A DNA stretch of 64,000 nt, taken from Pseudomonas linyingensis. Its GTDB lineage: Bacteria > Pseudomonadota > Gammaproteobacteria > Pseudomonadales > Pseudomonadaceae. Positions 17,820-26,531 of the stretch are shown piece after piece; within the stretch, counting starts at the first letter, position 1, and every line of letters begins with the position of its first letter. Location: the NCBI RefSeq assembly GCF_900109175.1, contig NZ_FNZE01000012.1, forward strand, positions 62,001-126,000. The letters run 5' to 3'. Under the pieces are notes generated by a model that saw only the letters and a program-made list of their open reading frames with translations, had not been told where the DNA came from and ran no database searches. The translations under genes and the position numbers were made by a program.

Positions 17820-18320
17820 CGCCTACCTCGCCTGCAACCTCTGTGACCCGGACTTTAGCCGGGCTCGCCCGGCGATACCACCTGCATGCGGACGATAGTC
17901 ACCATGCCTGGCACTGATGGGCGGGGCATATCGGCAGGTCTGGTCAGGCTGCAGGCGTTTGCGGCCGGGATGCTGCGGAAGGAAAGCAGACCCGCGGATG
18001 TGGCGTTCCTCCACCGATAACCCTGCAAGCTTGCAATGCATCCGCTAGAAATTCAGTGACGAGCATTGCTCGGAGTAGGAAATAGCTCTGCTTCAGCGCG
18101 CTATTTGCCAAGAACCCAATCTCTGGATCACGGTTGAGGAATGTTCTTCATCCTGAAGTATTACTACCACATTGCCCTGGCTAATTCTTTGGTTTTGCCG
18201 GGTTATTACCGGTTTGACATCGCCCGCTACTCTCGGAGACTCTCTAGGAATGCCAAGCAGGCACATACGACAGGCACAGGAATGTGACTGATCATGGATC
18301 GATAAGACAGGAGTCTTACA
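17820..18320. other. Intergenic region upstream of mexS, partly atypical composition
   Basis: Apart from the MexT-type box at 17895-17918, the 501 bases contain no gene I can support. From about 18020 on, base composition is AT-richer than usual for the window and stays so through the next two genes. Short ORFs here lack ribosome sites. The junction of the foreign-looking stretch with the mexS promoter region is probably near 17950-18050. Confidence 0.45.
17895..17918 (-). promoter_or_regulatory. MexT-type box upstream of mexS
   Basis: Read on the minus strand the site is ATCA-GTGCC-AGGCAT-GGTG-ACTAT. The published MexT pattern is ATCA-N5-GTCGAT-N4-ACYAT; here both outer blocks match fully and spacing is exact, while the centre matches only at its final AT. 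It also shows the LysR T-N11-A spacing. It aligns at 16 of 24 positions with the site before mexE. Confidence 0.65.
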
Positions 18321-18725
18321 ATGCTCGGCTATTACTCTCAGTACAGCAGGGAATACATCACGGCCTTGATGGTCGTGACGACCATATTCTTTGCTCTTCC
18401 TATCTTTTTTGCCCCCCTCGCCTGGGCCCGATTGATGCTCTGGGAAATTCCGGAGCAGAAACATTTGGCCATCTACTTCGGCCGTTGTCTCGGTGCGTTC
18501 ATCCTGGTGGTGGAAGCCGCCATGCTCCGCTCTGCGACAACGGGGACCAGCTTCTGCTATGCCTTCGACATCCTGTTCGTGGTGTTTGGTCTGATGTTCG
18601 TCGTGCATGTGTATGGTGCTTTAAAGCGCATTCAGCCGATGACCGAAACCTTGGAGATCGGTTTGTGGGCTGCTCTCTTCATCCTGAACTTCTTGTTTTA
18701 TCCGGCGACGATTTTTGTTGTTTAG
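18321..18725 (+). CDS. Four-helix membrane protein of unknown function
   Basis: I do not recognise the family. The 134-residue product has four predicted membrane helices at about residues 13-35, 52-69, 80-101 and 111-133, with short charged loops (EIPEQKHLAIYFGR, KRIQPMTETLE). AGGAG lies 6 bases before the ATG. Third-position base use is less GC-biased than in mexS or mexT. It and the next gene occupy the space between mexS and mexT, adjacent divergent genes in P. aeruginosa, so this is probably an insertion. The layout recalls small membrane proteins such as DoxX or DUF-type families, but no signature residue decides it. Confidence 0.75.
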   Translation: MLGYYSQYSREYITALMVVTTIFFALPIFFAPLAWARLMLWEIPEQKHLAIYFGRCLGAFILVVEAAMLRSATTGTSFCYAFDILFVVFGLMFVVHVYGALKRIQPMTETLEIGLWAALFILNFLFYPATIFVV

Positions 18726-18882
18726 ATCGTCTCGCCAGGCCATCCATGGATATAAGTTGGCGATAAAAAATTGCCAGCCTGGCTGCTCGCCATGATTAAT
18801 CGTCGCGGTGCAACTGTAAATATTCCAATCGCGGTTGAAAATCGATCTTTGAAATTCAACTTTGGACATCAATGGTGAATGA

Positions 18883-19356
18883 ATGGACCGTAAAGTATTG
18901 TCGGGGGTGCTGGCCGTCGTCGCCAGCTGCGTGAGCTTGGCCGCCAGTGCGGACGATCTTAGCTACCAGGGCTTCGTCCACAGCGACAAACGAATCAAGT
19001 GTCTATATGGGTACGCGGCAACCAAGACCGGCGACCACGCGGCGGCCATGCAGATCTTCAATGATTGCATCGCGCGCTGGAACGATGTCTATTCGATGAT
19101 CTGGTTGGCGCAGATGTATGAATCGGGCAGCGGGGTGCCGAAGGATCTTGGCAAGGCCGCGGCGCTGATCAAGCGTGGGGCCGAGCAGCCTGACGGCACC
19201 GCCTACGTGAGCCTGGCACGTTATCATTGGGGCGTTGCCCTTTGGGAGGGCGTCGGGGTGGATCCCGATCCCGACCAAGCGCGCACGTGGTTGGAACGTG
19301 CCGCTGCCGAGGGTCAAACGGAAGCCATGGACTATCTCCGCCAGCGCGCCGATTGA
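18883..19356 (+). CDS. Exported Sel1/TPR-like repeat protein
   Basis: The 157-residue protein has a signal peptide (MDRKVLSGVLAVVASCVSLAASA, cleavage near residue 23) and then Sel1-like repeats: WLAQMYESGSGVPKDLGKAA and GVALWEGVGVDPDPDQARTWLERAA, with the typical A-x-x-W/Y-L/Y-x-x-G-x-G-V pattern. Such periplasmic repeat proteins act as scaffolds for protein contacts. A Cys pair (KCLYG, DCIARW) could form a disulphide. It follows the membrane protein by 157 bases on the same strand and precedes mexT. A role in MexT signalling would be speculation. Confidence 0.8.
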   Translation: MDRKVLSGVLAVVASCVSLAASADDLSYQGFVHSDKRIKCLYGYAATKTGDHAAAMQIFNDCIARWNDVYSMIWLAQMYESGSGVPKDLGKAAALIKRGAEQPDGTAYVSLARYHWGVALWEGVGVDPDPDQARTWLERAAAEGQTEAMDYLRQRAD

Positions 19357-19500
19357 CCCGTTTCGAAGTGGCACGGTTTGTCGGGAGGATGACTGGCCTC
19401 CCGCTCACGGTTGACTTGCCGCCGATTTGACGCCACCAAGCTCAGCCAGGGCCGCTTTTTCGCGGGGCCTGATGCGTGCTCCACTCGAACGGAATCCTCA

Positions 19501-20415
19501 ATGAACCGCAATGACCTGCGCCGCGTCGATCTCAACCTGCTGATCGTCTTCGAGACGCTGATGCACGAACGCAGCGTGACCCGCGCGGCGGAAAAGCTGT
19601 TCCTCGGCCAGCCGGCGATCAGCGCCTCGCTGGCGCGCCTGCGCAGCCTGTTCGACGACCCGCTGTTCGTGCGCAGCGGAAGGCAGATGGAGCCGACCGC
19701 GCGGGCGCTGGAGATCTTCGCCCTGCTCACCCCGGCGCTGGACGCCATCTCCACCGCGGTCAGCCGCGCCGCCGACTTCGACCCGGCGACCAGCACGGCG
19801 GTGTTCCGCATCGGCCTGTCCGACGATGTCGAGTTCGGCCTGCTGCCGCCCTTGATCAAGCGCCTGCGCGCCGAGGCGCCCGGCGTGGTGCTGGTGATCC
19901 GCCGCACCAACTACCTGCAGATAGCCGGCCATCTGGCCTCCGGCGAGATCTCGGTGGGCGTTGCCTACACCGAGGAGCTGCCGGCCAACGCCAAGCGCAA
20001 GGTGCTGCGTCGCGCCTGGCCGCGCCTGCTGCGCGCCGACAGCGTGCCGGGGCGCCTCGGCCTCGACGAGTTCTGCGCCCGCCCGCATGCGCTGGTGTCC
20101 TTCGCCGGCGACCTCGGCGGCTACATCGACGACGAGCTGGCCAAGCTCGGCCGCCAGCGCCGGGTGGTGCTGGCGGTGCCGCAGTTCAACGGCCTCACCG
20201 CGCTGCTTGCCGGCACCGACATCGTCGCCAGCGTGCCGGACTACACCGCCGCCGCGCTGACCGCCGCCGGCGGCCTGCGCGCCGAGCCGCTGCCGCTCGA
20301 CTGCGGCCCCTACGAGTTGCACATGGCCTGGCGCGCCGCCCAGGACAACGACCCGGCCGAGCGCTGGCTGCGCTCGCGGATCCAGATGTTCTGCGGCGAC
20401 CCCGACAGCCTGTAA
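19501..20415 (+). CDS. mexT: MexT, LysR-family activator of mexEF-oprN
   Basis: The 304-residue protein begins MNRNDLRRVDLNLLIVFETL and is close to P. aeruginosa MexT, as I remember it, through the helix-turn-helix (RSVTRAAEKLFLGQPAISASLARLR), FRIGLSDDVEFGLLPPL, ALVSFAGDL and the C-terminal DNDPAERWLRSRI. I chose ATG 19501; an upstream in-frame extension to 19411 lacks support. The 8-bp sequence CGGCCAGC at 19605-19612, which is tandemly duplicated in inactive mexT of some P. aeruginosa strains, is present once, so the frame is intact. MexT should activate mexEF-oprN and mexS in response to electrophile or disulphide stress. Confidence 0.93.
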   Translation: MNRNDLRRVDLNLLIVFETLMHERSVTRAAEKLFLGQPAISASLARLRSLFDDPLFVRSGRQMEPTARALEIFALLTPALDAISTAVSRAADFDPATSTAVFRIGLSDDVEFGLLPPLIKRLRAEAPGVVLVIRRTNYLQIAGHLASGEISVGVAYTEELPANAKRKVLRRAWPRLLRADSVPGRLGLDEFCARPHALVSFAGDLGGYIDDELAKLGRQRRVVLAVPQFNGLTALLAGTDIVASVPDYTAAALTAAGGLRAEPLPLDCGPYELHMAWRAAQDNDPAERWLRSRIQMFCGDPDSL

Positions 20416-20447
20416 CCCGCGGCGCAGAGCGCCGCCCCGGCGTCATC

Positions 20448-20471
20448 ATCACTGCCGCTGATAGTGGCTTT
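20448..20471 (+). promoter_or_regulatory. MexT-type box upstream of mexE
   Basis: ATCA-CTGCC-GCTGAT-AGTG-GCTTT keeps the exact spacing of the MexT pattern ATCA-N5-GTCGAT-N4-ACYAT (4/4, 4/6 and 3/5 matches). The inner ATCA-N7-TGAT is a clean LysR T-N11-A dyad. It lies 33 bases after the mexT stop and about 80 before mexE. Confidence 0.65.
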
Positions 20472-20551
20472 CGCCCCATTCGATTCGTCGATGGGGAGGC
20501 CGCGCCGCAGACTTCGCTCCTAATTCACAATTGCGAGCGGCGGAGTCACCC

Positions 20552-21793
20552 ATGGCCCATTCCATCCCCCTGTCCCTGCGCCTGCCTGTGGCCCTGGTCG
20601 CCCTGCTGGCGCTCGGCGCCTGCGGCAAGTCTGCGGATAGCCGCCAGGCGGCGGCGCCGGCCCAGGTCAGCGTCGCCGCGGTCATCGAACAACCGGTCAC
20701 CGAGTGGGACGAGTTCACCGGGCGCCTGGAGGCGCCGGAGTCGGTGGAGGTGCGTCCGCGGGTGGCCGGCTACATCGACCGGGTGGCCTTCGATGAGGGC
20801 AGCCTGGTCAACAAGGGCGACCTGCTGTTCCAGATCGACCCGCGGCCCTTCGAGGCCGAGGTCAAGCGCCTGCAGGCGCAGCTGCAGCAGGCCCGCGCCA
20901 GCCACACCCGCCTGGCCAGCGAGGCCAAGCGCGGCGAGCGCCTGCGCGCCAGCAACGCCATCTCCGCCGAGCTGGCCGACGCCCGCGCCAGCGCCGCCGC
21001 CGAGGCCCAGGCCGCGGTCGCCGCGACCCAGGCCGAGCTGGACAATGCCCGGCTCAATCTGAGTTTTACCCGTATCACCGCGCCCATCGACGGCCGCGTC
21101 AGCCGCGCCGAAGTCACCGCCGGCAACCTGGTCAGCGCCGGGCAGAGCCTGCTCACCAGCCTGGTCTCCACCGACAAGGTGTACGCCTACTTCGACGCCG
21201 ACGAGCGCGCCTACCTCAAGTACCTCGAACTGGCCCGCCAGGCCGGTGGCGACGTGCGCGCCGGGAGCCCGGTGTACCTCGGCCTGAGCGGCGAGGACGG
21301 CCATCCGCACGAAGGCCGGCTGGACTTCCTCGACAACCAGGTCAACCCGCGCACCGGCACCATCCGCGGCCGCGCGGTGTTCGCCAACCCCGAGGGCCGC
21401 TTCACTCCGGGCCTGTACGCGCGCCTGAAGCTGGTCGGCAGCGGCAGCTACGCCGCCACCCTGATCCAGGACGGCGCGGTGGGCACCGACCTGGGCAAGA
21501 AGTTCGTCCTGGTCCTCGGCGCGGACAACAGCGTGGCCTACCGCGCCATCGAGCTGGGGCCGAAGCTGGAGGGCCTGCGCATCGTGCGCAGCGGCCTGGC
21601 CAAGGGCGAGCAGGTGGTGGTCAACGGCCTGCAGCGCGCCCGCCCCGGCGCCACCGTCGCGCCGCAGAGCGTGCCGATGGCCGACGAGGCCACCCTGGCC
21701 CAGCTGGCGCGCCTGCGCCGGGCCGTCGACGGCGCCGCTGCGCCGCGCCTGGTCGAACAGAACGCCCAACCCGCCAGCGCGCCGCGCGGCTGA
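20552..21793 (+). CDS. mexE: MexE, periplasmic adaptor of RND efflux pump
   Basis: The 413-residue membrane-fusion protein links the inner-membrane pump MexF to the outer-membrane channel OprN. It has a lipoprotein signal (ALLALGACGKS, lipidated Cys near residue 24), the lipoyl/hairpin entry SVEVRPRVAGYIDRVAFDEG, a long alpha-hairpin with paired coiled coils (about residues 100-170) and LSFTRITAPIDGRVSRAEVT. Length and sequence agree with P. aeruginosa MexE (414). The start is ATG 20552, not the in-frame codon at 20531. It is first in the mexEF-oprN operon, 11 bases before mexF. Confidence 0.96.
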   Translation: MAHSIPLSLRLPVALVALLALGACGKSADSRQAAAPAQVSVAAVIEQPVTEWDEFTGRLEAPESVEVRPRVAGYIDRVAFDEGSLVNKGDLLFQIDPRPFEAEVKRLQAQLQQARASHTRLASEAKRGERLRASNAISAELADARASAAAEAQAAVAATQAELDNARLNLSFTRITAPIDGRVSRAEVTAGNLVSAGQSLLTSLVSTDKVYAYFDADERAYLKYLELARQAGGDVRAGSPVYLGLSGEDGHPHEGRLDFLDNQVNPRTGTIRGRAVFANPEGRFTPGLYARLKLVGSGSYAATLIQDGAVGTDLGKKFVLVLGADNSVAYRAIELGPKLEGLRIVRSGLAKGEQVVVNGLQRARPGATVAPQSVPMADEATLAQLARLRRAVDGAAAPRLVEQNAQPASAPRG

Positions 21794-21804
21794 GGTAGAA
21801 CACC

Positions 21805-24800
21805 ATGAATTTTTCCCAGTTCTTCATCCGGCGGCCGATCTTCGCCGCCGTGCTCTCCCTGCTGATCCTGATCGGCGGCGCCATCTCGCTGTTCCAGCTG
21901 CCGATCAGCGAATACCCGGAAGTGGTGCCGCCGACCGTGGTGGTGCGCGCCAACTTCCCCGGCGCCAACCCCAAGGTGATCGGCGAGACCGTCGCCTCGC
22001 CGCTGGAGCAGGCCATCGTCGGCGTCGAGGGCATGCTGTACATGTCCTCGCAGGCCACCGCCGACGGCAAGCTGACCCTGACCGTCACCTTCGCCCTCGG
22101 CACCGATCTGGACAACGCCCAGGTGCAGGTGCAGAACCGCGTGACCCGCACCCAGCCGACCCTGCCCACCGAGGTGCAGCGCCTCGGCGTGACCGTGGAC
22201 AAGGCCTCGCCGGACCTGACCCTGGTGGTGCACCTGACCTCGCCGGACAACCGCTACGACATGCTCTACCTGTCCAACTACGCCGCGCTCAACGTCAAGG
22301 ACGAGCTGGCGCGCCTGGACGGCGTCGGCGACGTGCAGCTGTTCGGCATGGGCGACTACTCGCTGCGCGTGTGGCTCGACCCGCACCAGGTGGCCTCGCG
22401 CGGCCTCACCGCCTCGGATGTGGTCGAGGCGATCCGCGAGCAGAACCGCCAGGTCGCCGCCGGTGCCCTCGGCGCGCCGCCGGCCGCTGCCGACAACAGC
22501 TTCCAGCTGTCGATCAACACCCAGGGCCGCCTGGTCAGCGAGGAGGAGTTCGAGAACATCATCGTGCGCGCCGGCGACAACGGCGAAATCACCCGCCTGA
22601 AGGACATCGCCCGCATCGAACTGGGTTCCAGCCAGTACGCCCTGCGCTCGCTGCTCAACAACCAGCCGGCGGTGGCCATCCCGATCTTCCAGCGCCCCGG
22701 CTCCAACGCCATCGAGATTTCCGACTCAGTGCGCGCACGCATGGCCGAGCTGAAGCAGAGCTTCCCGCAGGGCGTGGACTACGAGATCGTCTACGACCCG
22801 ACCATCTTCGTGCGCGGCTCCATCGAGGCGGTGGTGCACACCCTGCTCGAAGCCATCGCCCTGGTGGTGCTGGTGGTGATCCTGTTCCTGCAGACCTGGC
22901 GCGCGTCGATCATCCCGCTGGTCGCCGTGCCGGTGTCGCTGATCGGCACCTTCGCGGTGATGCACCTGCTCGGCTTTTCGCTCAACGCGCTGTCGCTGTT
23001 CGGCTTGGTGCTGGCCATCGGCATCGTGGTCGACGACGCCATCGTCGTGGTGGAGAACGTCGAGCGCAACATCGCCCTCGGCAAGAATCCGGTGGACGCC
23101 ACCCGCCAGGCGATGCGCGAGGTGACCGGACCGATCGTCGCCACCGCCCTGGTGCTGTGCGCGGTGTTCGTGCCGACCGCGTTCATCTCCGGGCTGACCG
23201 GGCAGTTCTACCAGCAGTTCGCGTTGACCATCGCCATCTCCACGGTGATCTCGGCGTTCAACTCGCTGACCCTGTCGCCGGCGCTGGCCGCCGTGCTGCT
23301 CAAGGAGCACCACGCGCCGCGCGACCGCTTCTCGCGGCTGCTCGACCGCCTGTTCGCCGGCTGGCTGTTCGCGCCGTTCAACCGCCTGTTCGAGCGCGCC
23401 AGCCACGGCTACGTCGGCACTGTGCGCCGCGTGCTGCGAGGCAGCGGCATCGCCCTGGTGCTCTACGCCGGGTTGATGGGCCTGACCTGGCTGGGCTTCG
23501 CCAGCACGCCGACCGCCTTCGTGCCGCCGCAGGACAAGCAGTACCTGGTGGCCTTCGCCCAGCTGCCGGACGCCGCCACCCTCGACCGCACCGAGGCGGT
23601 GATCAAGCAGATGTCGGAGATCGCCGGCCGCCATCCGGGCGTGGAGAACACCGTGGCCTTCCCCGGCCTGTCGATCAACGGTTTCACCAACAGCCCGAAC
23701 AGCGGCATCGTGTTCACCCCGCTCAAGCCGTTCGACCAGCGCCGCGATCCTGCGCTGTCCGCCGGCGCCATCGCCGCCGAGCTCAACGCCCAGTTCGCCG
23801 AGATCCAGGACGCCTACATCGCCATCTTCCCGCCGCCGCCGGTGCAGGGGCTGGGCACCATCGGCGGCTTCCGCGTGCAGATCCAGGATCGCGGCAACCT
23901 CGGCTACGAGGAGCTGTACCGCCAGGTGCAGAACGTCATCGCCAAGAGCCGCGAGGTGCCGGAGCTGGCCGGGCTGTTCACCAGCTACCAGGTCAACGTG
24001 CCGCAGGTCGACGCCGACATCGACCGCGAGAAGGCCAAGACCCATGGCGTGGCGATCAGCGACATCTTCGACACCCTGCAGGTGTACCTCGGCTCGCTGT
24101 ACGCCAACGACTTCAACCGCTTCGGCCGCACCTACCAGGTCAACGTCCAGGCCGACCAGCAGTTCCGCCTGGAGCCCGAGCAGATCGGCCAGCTCAAGGT
24201 GCGCAACAACCGCGGCGAGATGATCCCGCTGTCCACCTTCGTCACGGTCGCGGACAGCGCCGGCCCCGACCGGGTGATGCACTACAACGGCTTCCTCACC
24301 GCCGAGATCAACGGCGCCGCGGCGCCCGGCTACAGCTCCGGCCAGGCCGAGGCGGCGCTGGAGCGGCTGCTGCGCGAGGAGCTGCCCAACGGCATGAGCT
24401 TCGAGTGGACCGAGCTGACCTACCAGCAGATCCTCGCCGGCAACACCGCGATCTTCGTCTTCCCGCTGTGCGTGCTGCTGGCCTTCCTGGTGCTGGCCGC
24501 CCAGTACGAGAGCTGGAGTCTGCCGCTGGCGGTGATCCTGATCGTGCCGACCGTGCTGTTCTCGGCGATCAGCGGGGTGATCCTCACCGGTGGCGACAAC
24601 AACATCTTCACCCAGATCGGCCTGATCGTGCTGGTGGGCCTGGCGTGCAAGAACGCCATTCTCATCGTCGAGTTCGCCAAGGAGAAGCAGGAGGCAGGCC
24701 TGGACCGCGTCCGCGCGGTGCTGGAAGCCTGCCGCCTGCGTCTGCGGCCGATCCTGATGACCTCCATCGCCTTCATCATGGGCGTGGTGCCGCTGGTGCT

Positions 24801-24981
24801 GTCCTCCGGCGCCGGCGCCGAGATGCGCCATGCCATGGGCGTGGCGGTGTTCTCCGGGATGATCGGGGTGACCCTGTTCGGCCTGCTGCTGACCCCGCTG
24901 TTCTACGTGCTGATCCGCGCCTTCGTGGAGAAGCGCCAGGCACGCAAGGCGCACTCCATCGCTGTCGAGGTGCACGCATGA
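21805..24981 (+). CDS. mexF: MexF, inner-membrane RND drug/proton antiporter
   Basis: The 1058-residue protein is a HAE1-type RND pump that, with MexE and OprN, exports chloramphenicol, fluoroquinolones, trimethoprim and quorum-sensing precursors in P. aeruginosa. It starts MNFSQFFIRRPIFAAVLSLL. It has the two large periplasmic loops and twelve membrane helices expected. The proton-relay helix GLVLAIGIVVDDAIVVVENV near residues 399-418 holds the paired Asp residues, and GLIVLVGLACKNAILIVEFA near 944 carries the relay Lys. Length is close to PAO1 MexF (1062). The stop overlaps the oprN start (ATGA). Confidence 0.98.
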   Translation: MNFSQFFIRRPIFAAVLSLLILIGGAISLFQLPISEYPEVVPPTVVVRANFPGANPKVIGETVASPLEQAIVGVEGMLYMSSQATADGKLTLTVTFALGTDLDNAQVQVQNRVTRTQPTLPTEVQRLGVTVDKASPDLTLVVHLTSPDNRYDMLYLSNYAALNVKDELARLDGVGDVQLFGMGDYSLRVWLDPHQVASRGLTASDVVEAIREQNRQVAAGALGAPPAAADNSFQLSINTQGRLVSEEEFENIIVRAGDNGEITRLKDIARIELGSSQYALRSLLNNQPAVAIPIFQRPGSNAIEISDSVRARMAELKQSFPQGVDYEIVYDPTIFVRGSIEAVVHTLLEAIALVVLVVILFLQTWRASIIPLVAVPVSLIGTFAVMHLLGFSLNALSLFGLVLAIGIVVDDAIVVVENVERNIALGKNPVDATRQAMREVTGPIVATALVLCAVFVPTAFISGLTGQFYQQFALTIAISTVISAFNSLTLSPALAAVLLKEHHAPRDRFSRLLDRLFAGWLFAPFNRLFERASHGYVGTVRRVLRGSGIALVLYAGLMGLTWLGFASTPTAFVPPQDKQYLVAFAQLPDAATLDRTEAVIKQMSEIAGRHPGVENTVAFPGLSINGFTNSPNSGIVFTPLKPFDQRRDPALSAGAIAAELNAQFAEIQDAYIAIFPPPPVQGLGTIGGFRVQIQDRGNLGYEELYRQVQNVIAKSREVPELAGLFTSYQVNVPQVDADIDREKAKTHGVAISDIFDTLQVYLGSLYANDFNRFGRTYQVNVQADQQFRLEPEQIGQLKVRNNRGEMIPLSTFVTVADSAGPDRVMHYNGFLTAEINGAAAPGYSSGQAEAALERLLREELPNGMSFEWTELTYQQILAGNTAIFVFPLCVLLAFLVLAAQYESWSLPLAVILIVPTVLFSAISGVILTGGDNNIFTQIGLIVLVGLACKNAILIVEFAKEKQEAGLDRVRAVLEACRLRLRPILMTSIAFIMGVVPLVLSSGAGAEMRHAMGVAVFSGMIGVTLFGLLLTPLFYVLIRAFVEKRQARKAHSIAVEVHA

Positions 24982-26378
24982 AAGCCCTGATCCCCGCCCT
25001 GCTCGCCCTGGCGCCCGCCTTCATGTTGAGCGCCTGCGCCGTCGGTCCCGACTACCAGGCGCCGCAGACCGCCCCGGCCAGCCTCGCCGCGAGCGCCTCC
25101 GCCGGCTACGACCGCACGCGCTTCGAGACGGCCTGGTGGCGGCAGTTCGACGATCCGACCCTGAGCCGCCTGGTGCAGCAGGCGCTGGAGGGCAACCGCG
25201 AGCTGCGCGTGGCCTTCGCACGCTTCAAGGCCGCCCGCGCGCTGCGCGACGATGCGGCCAACGACCAGCTGCCCACCGTCACCAGCCGCGCCGGCGCCGA
25301 GATCGGCAAGGCGCAGCAGCCGGGCTTCAGCGAGCAGCGGGTGAATGTCGATCGCTACGACCTGGGCCTGGACATGGCCTGGGAGCTCGACCTGTTCGGC
25401 CGCATCCAGCGCCGCATCGAAGCCAGCGAGGCGCACAGCGAGGCCGCCGAGGCCGAGCTGTACCAGCTGCAGGTCAGCCTGATCGCCGAGCTGGTCGACG
25501 CCTACGGCAACCTGCGCGGCGCGCAGCTGCGCGAACGCATCGCCCGCGACAACCTGAGCAACCAGCAGGAGTCGCGCGCGCTCACCGCGCAGCTGCGCGA
25601 CGCCGGGATCGGCAGCGAACTGGACGTGCTGCGCGCCGACGCCCGCCTGGCCGCCACCGAATCCAGCCTGCCGCAGCTGCAGGCCGAGGAGGCGCGCGCG
25701 CGCCACCGCATCGCCACCCTGCTCGGCCAGCGCCCCGAGCAGCTGGACGCCGACCTGTCGCCGCAGCCGCTGCCGGTGATCGCCAAGGCCCTGCCGGTCG
25801 GCGATCCGGCCGAGCTGCTGCGCCGCCGCCCGGACGTGCGCGTCGCCGAGCGCCGCCTGGCCGCCGCCACGGCGAATGTCGGGGTGGCCACCGCCGACCT
25901 GTTCCCGCGGGTCAGCGTCGCCGGTTTCCTCGGCTTCACCGCCGGGCGCGGCTCGCAACTGGGCGCCGCCGCGGCCAACGCCTGGAGCGTGGCGCCGACC
26001 ATCAGCTGGGCGGCCTTCGACCTGGGCAGCGTGCGCGCCCGCCTGCGCGGCGCCGAGGCCGGGGCCGAGGGCGCGCTGGCGCAGTACGAGCAGCAGGTGC
26101 TGCTGGCCCTCGAGGAGTCGGCCAACGCCTTCAGCGACTACGGCCAGCGCCAGCAGCGCCTGCTCGCCCTGGTACGCCAGGCCGAGGCCAGCCGCGCCGC
26201 CGCCGGGCAGGCGGCGATCCGCTACCGCGAGGGCGCGGCGGACTTCCTGGTGCTGCTGGATGCCGAACGCGAACGCCTGGCCGCCGAGGACGCCCAGGCG
26301 CAGGCCGAGATCGAGCTGTACCGCGGCATCGTCGCCATCTACAAGGCCCTCGGTGGTGGTTGGCAGCCGCGCGGCTGA
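24978..26378 (+). CDS. oprN: OprN, outer-membrane efflux channel lipoprotein
   Basis: The 466-residue TolC-family protein forms the outer-membrane exit duct of the MexEF pump. It has a lipobox (MLSACAVGPDY, Cys near residue 19), the conserved AWWRQFDDPTLSRLVQQAL opening, two outer-membrane-factor repeats, AELLRRRPDVRVAERRLAAA near residue 280 and the C-terminal helical half ending YKALGGGW. The ATG overlaps the mexF stop by four bases, so expression is coupled. A clear terminator follows. Confidence 0.95.
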   Translation: MKALIPALLALAPAFMLSACAVGPDYQAPQTAPASLAASASAGYDRTRFETAWWRQFDDPTLSRLVQQALEGNRELRVAFARFKAARALRDDAANDQLPTVTSRAGAEIGKAQQPGFSEQRVNVDRYDLGLDMAWELDLFGRIQRRIEASEAHSEAAEAELYQLQVSLIAELVDAYGNLRGAQLRERIARDNLSNQQESRALTAQLRDAGIGSELDVLRADARLAATESSLPQLQAEEARARHRIATLLGQRPEQLDADLSPQPLPVIAKALPVGDPAELLRRRPDVRVAERRLAAATANVGVATADLFPRVSVAGFLGFTAGRGSQLGAAAANAWSVAPTISWAAFDLGSVRARLRGAEAGAEGALAQYEQQVLLALEESANAFSDYGQRQQRLLALVRQAEASRAAAGQAAIRYREGAADFLVLLDAERERLAAEDAQAQAEIELYRGIVAIYKALGGGWQPRG

Positions 26379-26418
26379 TTTTCCCCTTGGGTCGACCACG
26401 CCGGTCGGCCATTGCCCC

Positions 26419-26451
26419 CCCCACGGCACCACTTCGCGCCGTGGGGTTTTT
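26419..26451 (+). terminator. Rho-independent terminator of mexEF-oprN
   Basis: CCCCACGGC (26419-26427) pairs with GCCGTGGGG (26438-26446) around a ten-base loop and is followed by TTTTT. It lies 41 bases after the oprN stop and shows a textbook stem and T-tract. Confidence 0.88.
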
Positions 26452-26531
26452 CGCCATTCGTCCCGTGCGCTCGCCGGTCGTGCATTTGCCGGCAATTCGC
26501 AGTAAGTCCCGCCCCTTGCGTAGGCTGCTCC

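Noticed and set aside
17823..18041. 72-codon minus-strand frame upstream of mexS
   Set aside because: No ribosome site, no recognisable motif, and it runs over the MexT-type box and mexS promoter region.
18093..18608. 171-codon minus-strand frame over the 18321 membrane gene
   Set aside because: His/Glu/Arg-rich sequence typical of an antisense shadow of a hydrophobic gene; the plus-strand frame has a ribosome site and four membrane helices.
20478..20502. GTCGAT at 20487 as the core of the MexT box
   Set aside because: The flanking blocks (ATTC before and AGGCC after) do not fit the MexT pattern, whereas the site at 20448-20471 fits all three blocks in part and matches the mexS site.
22371..26378. 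Plus-strand 1335-codon frame overlapping mexF and oprN
   Set aside because: Its first part is the out-of-frame shadow of mexF; only the part from 24978 is the true oprN frame.
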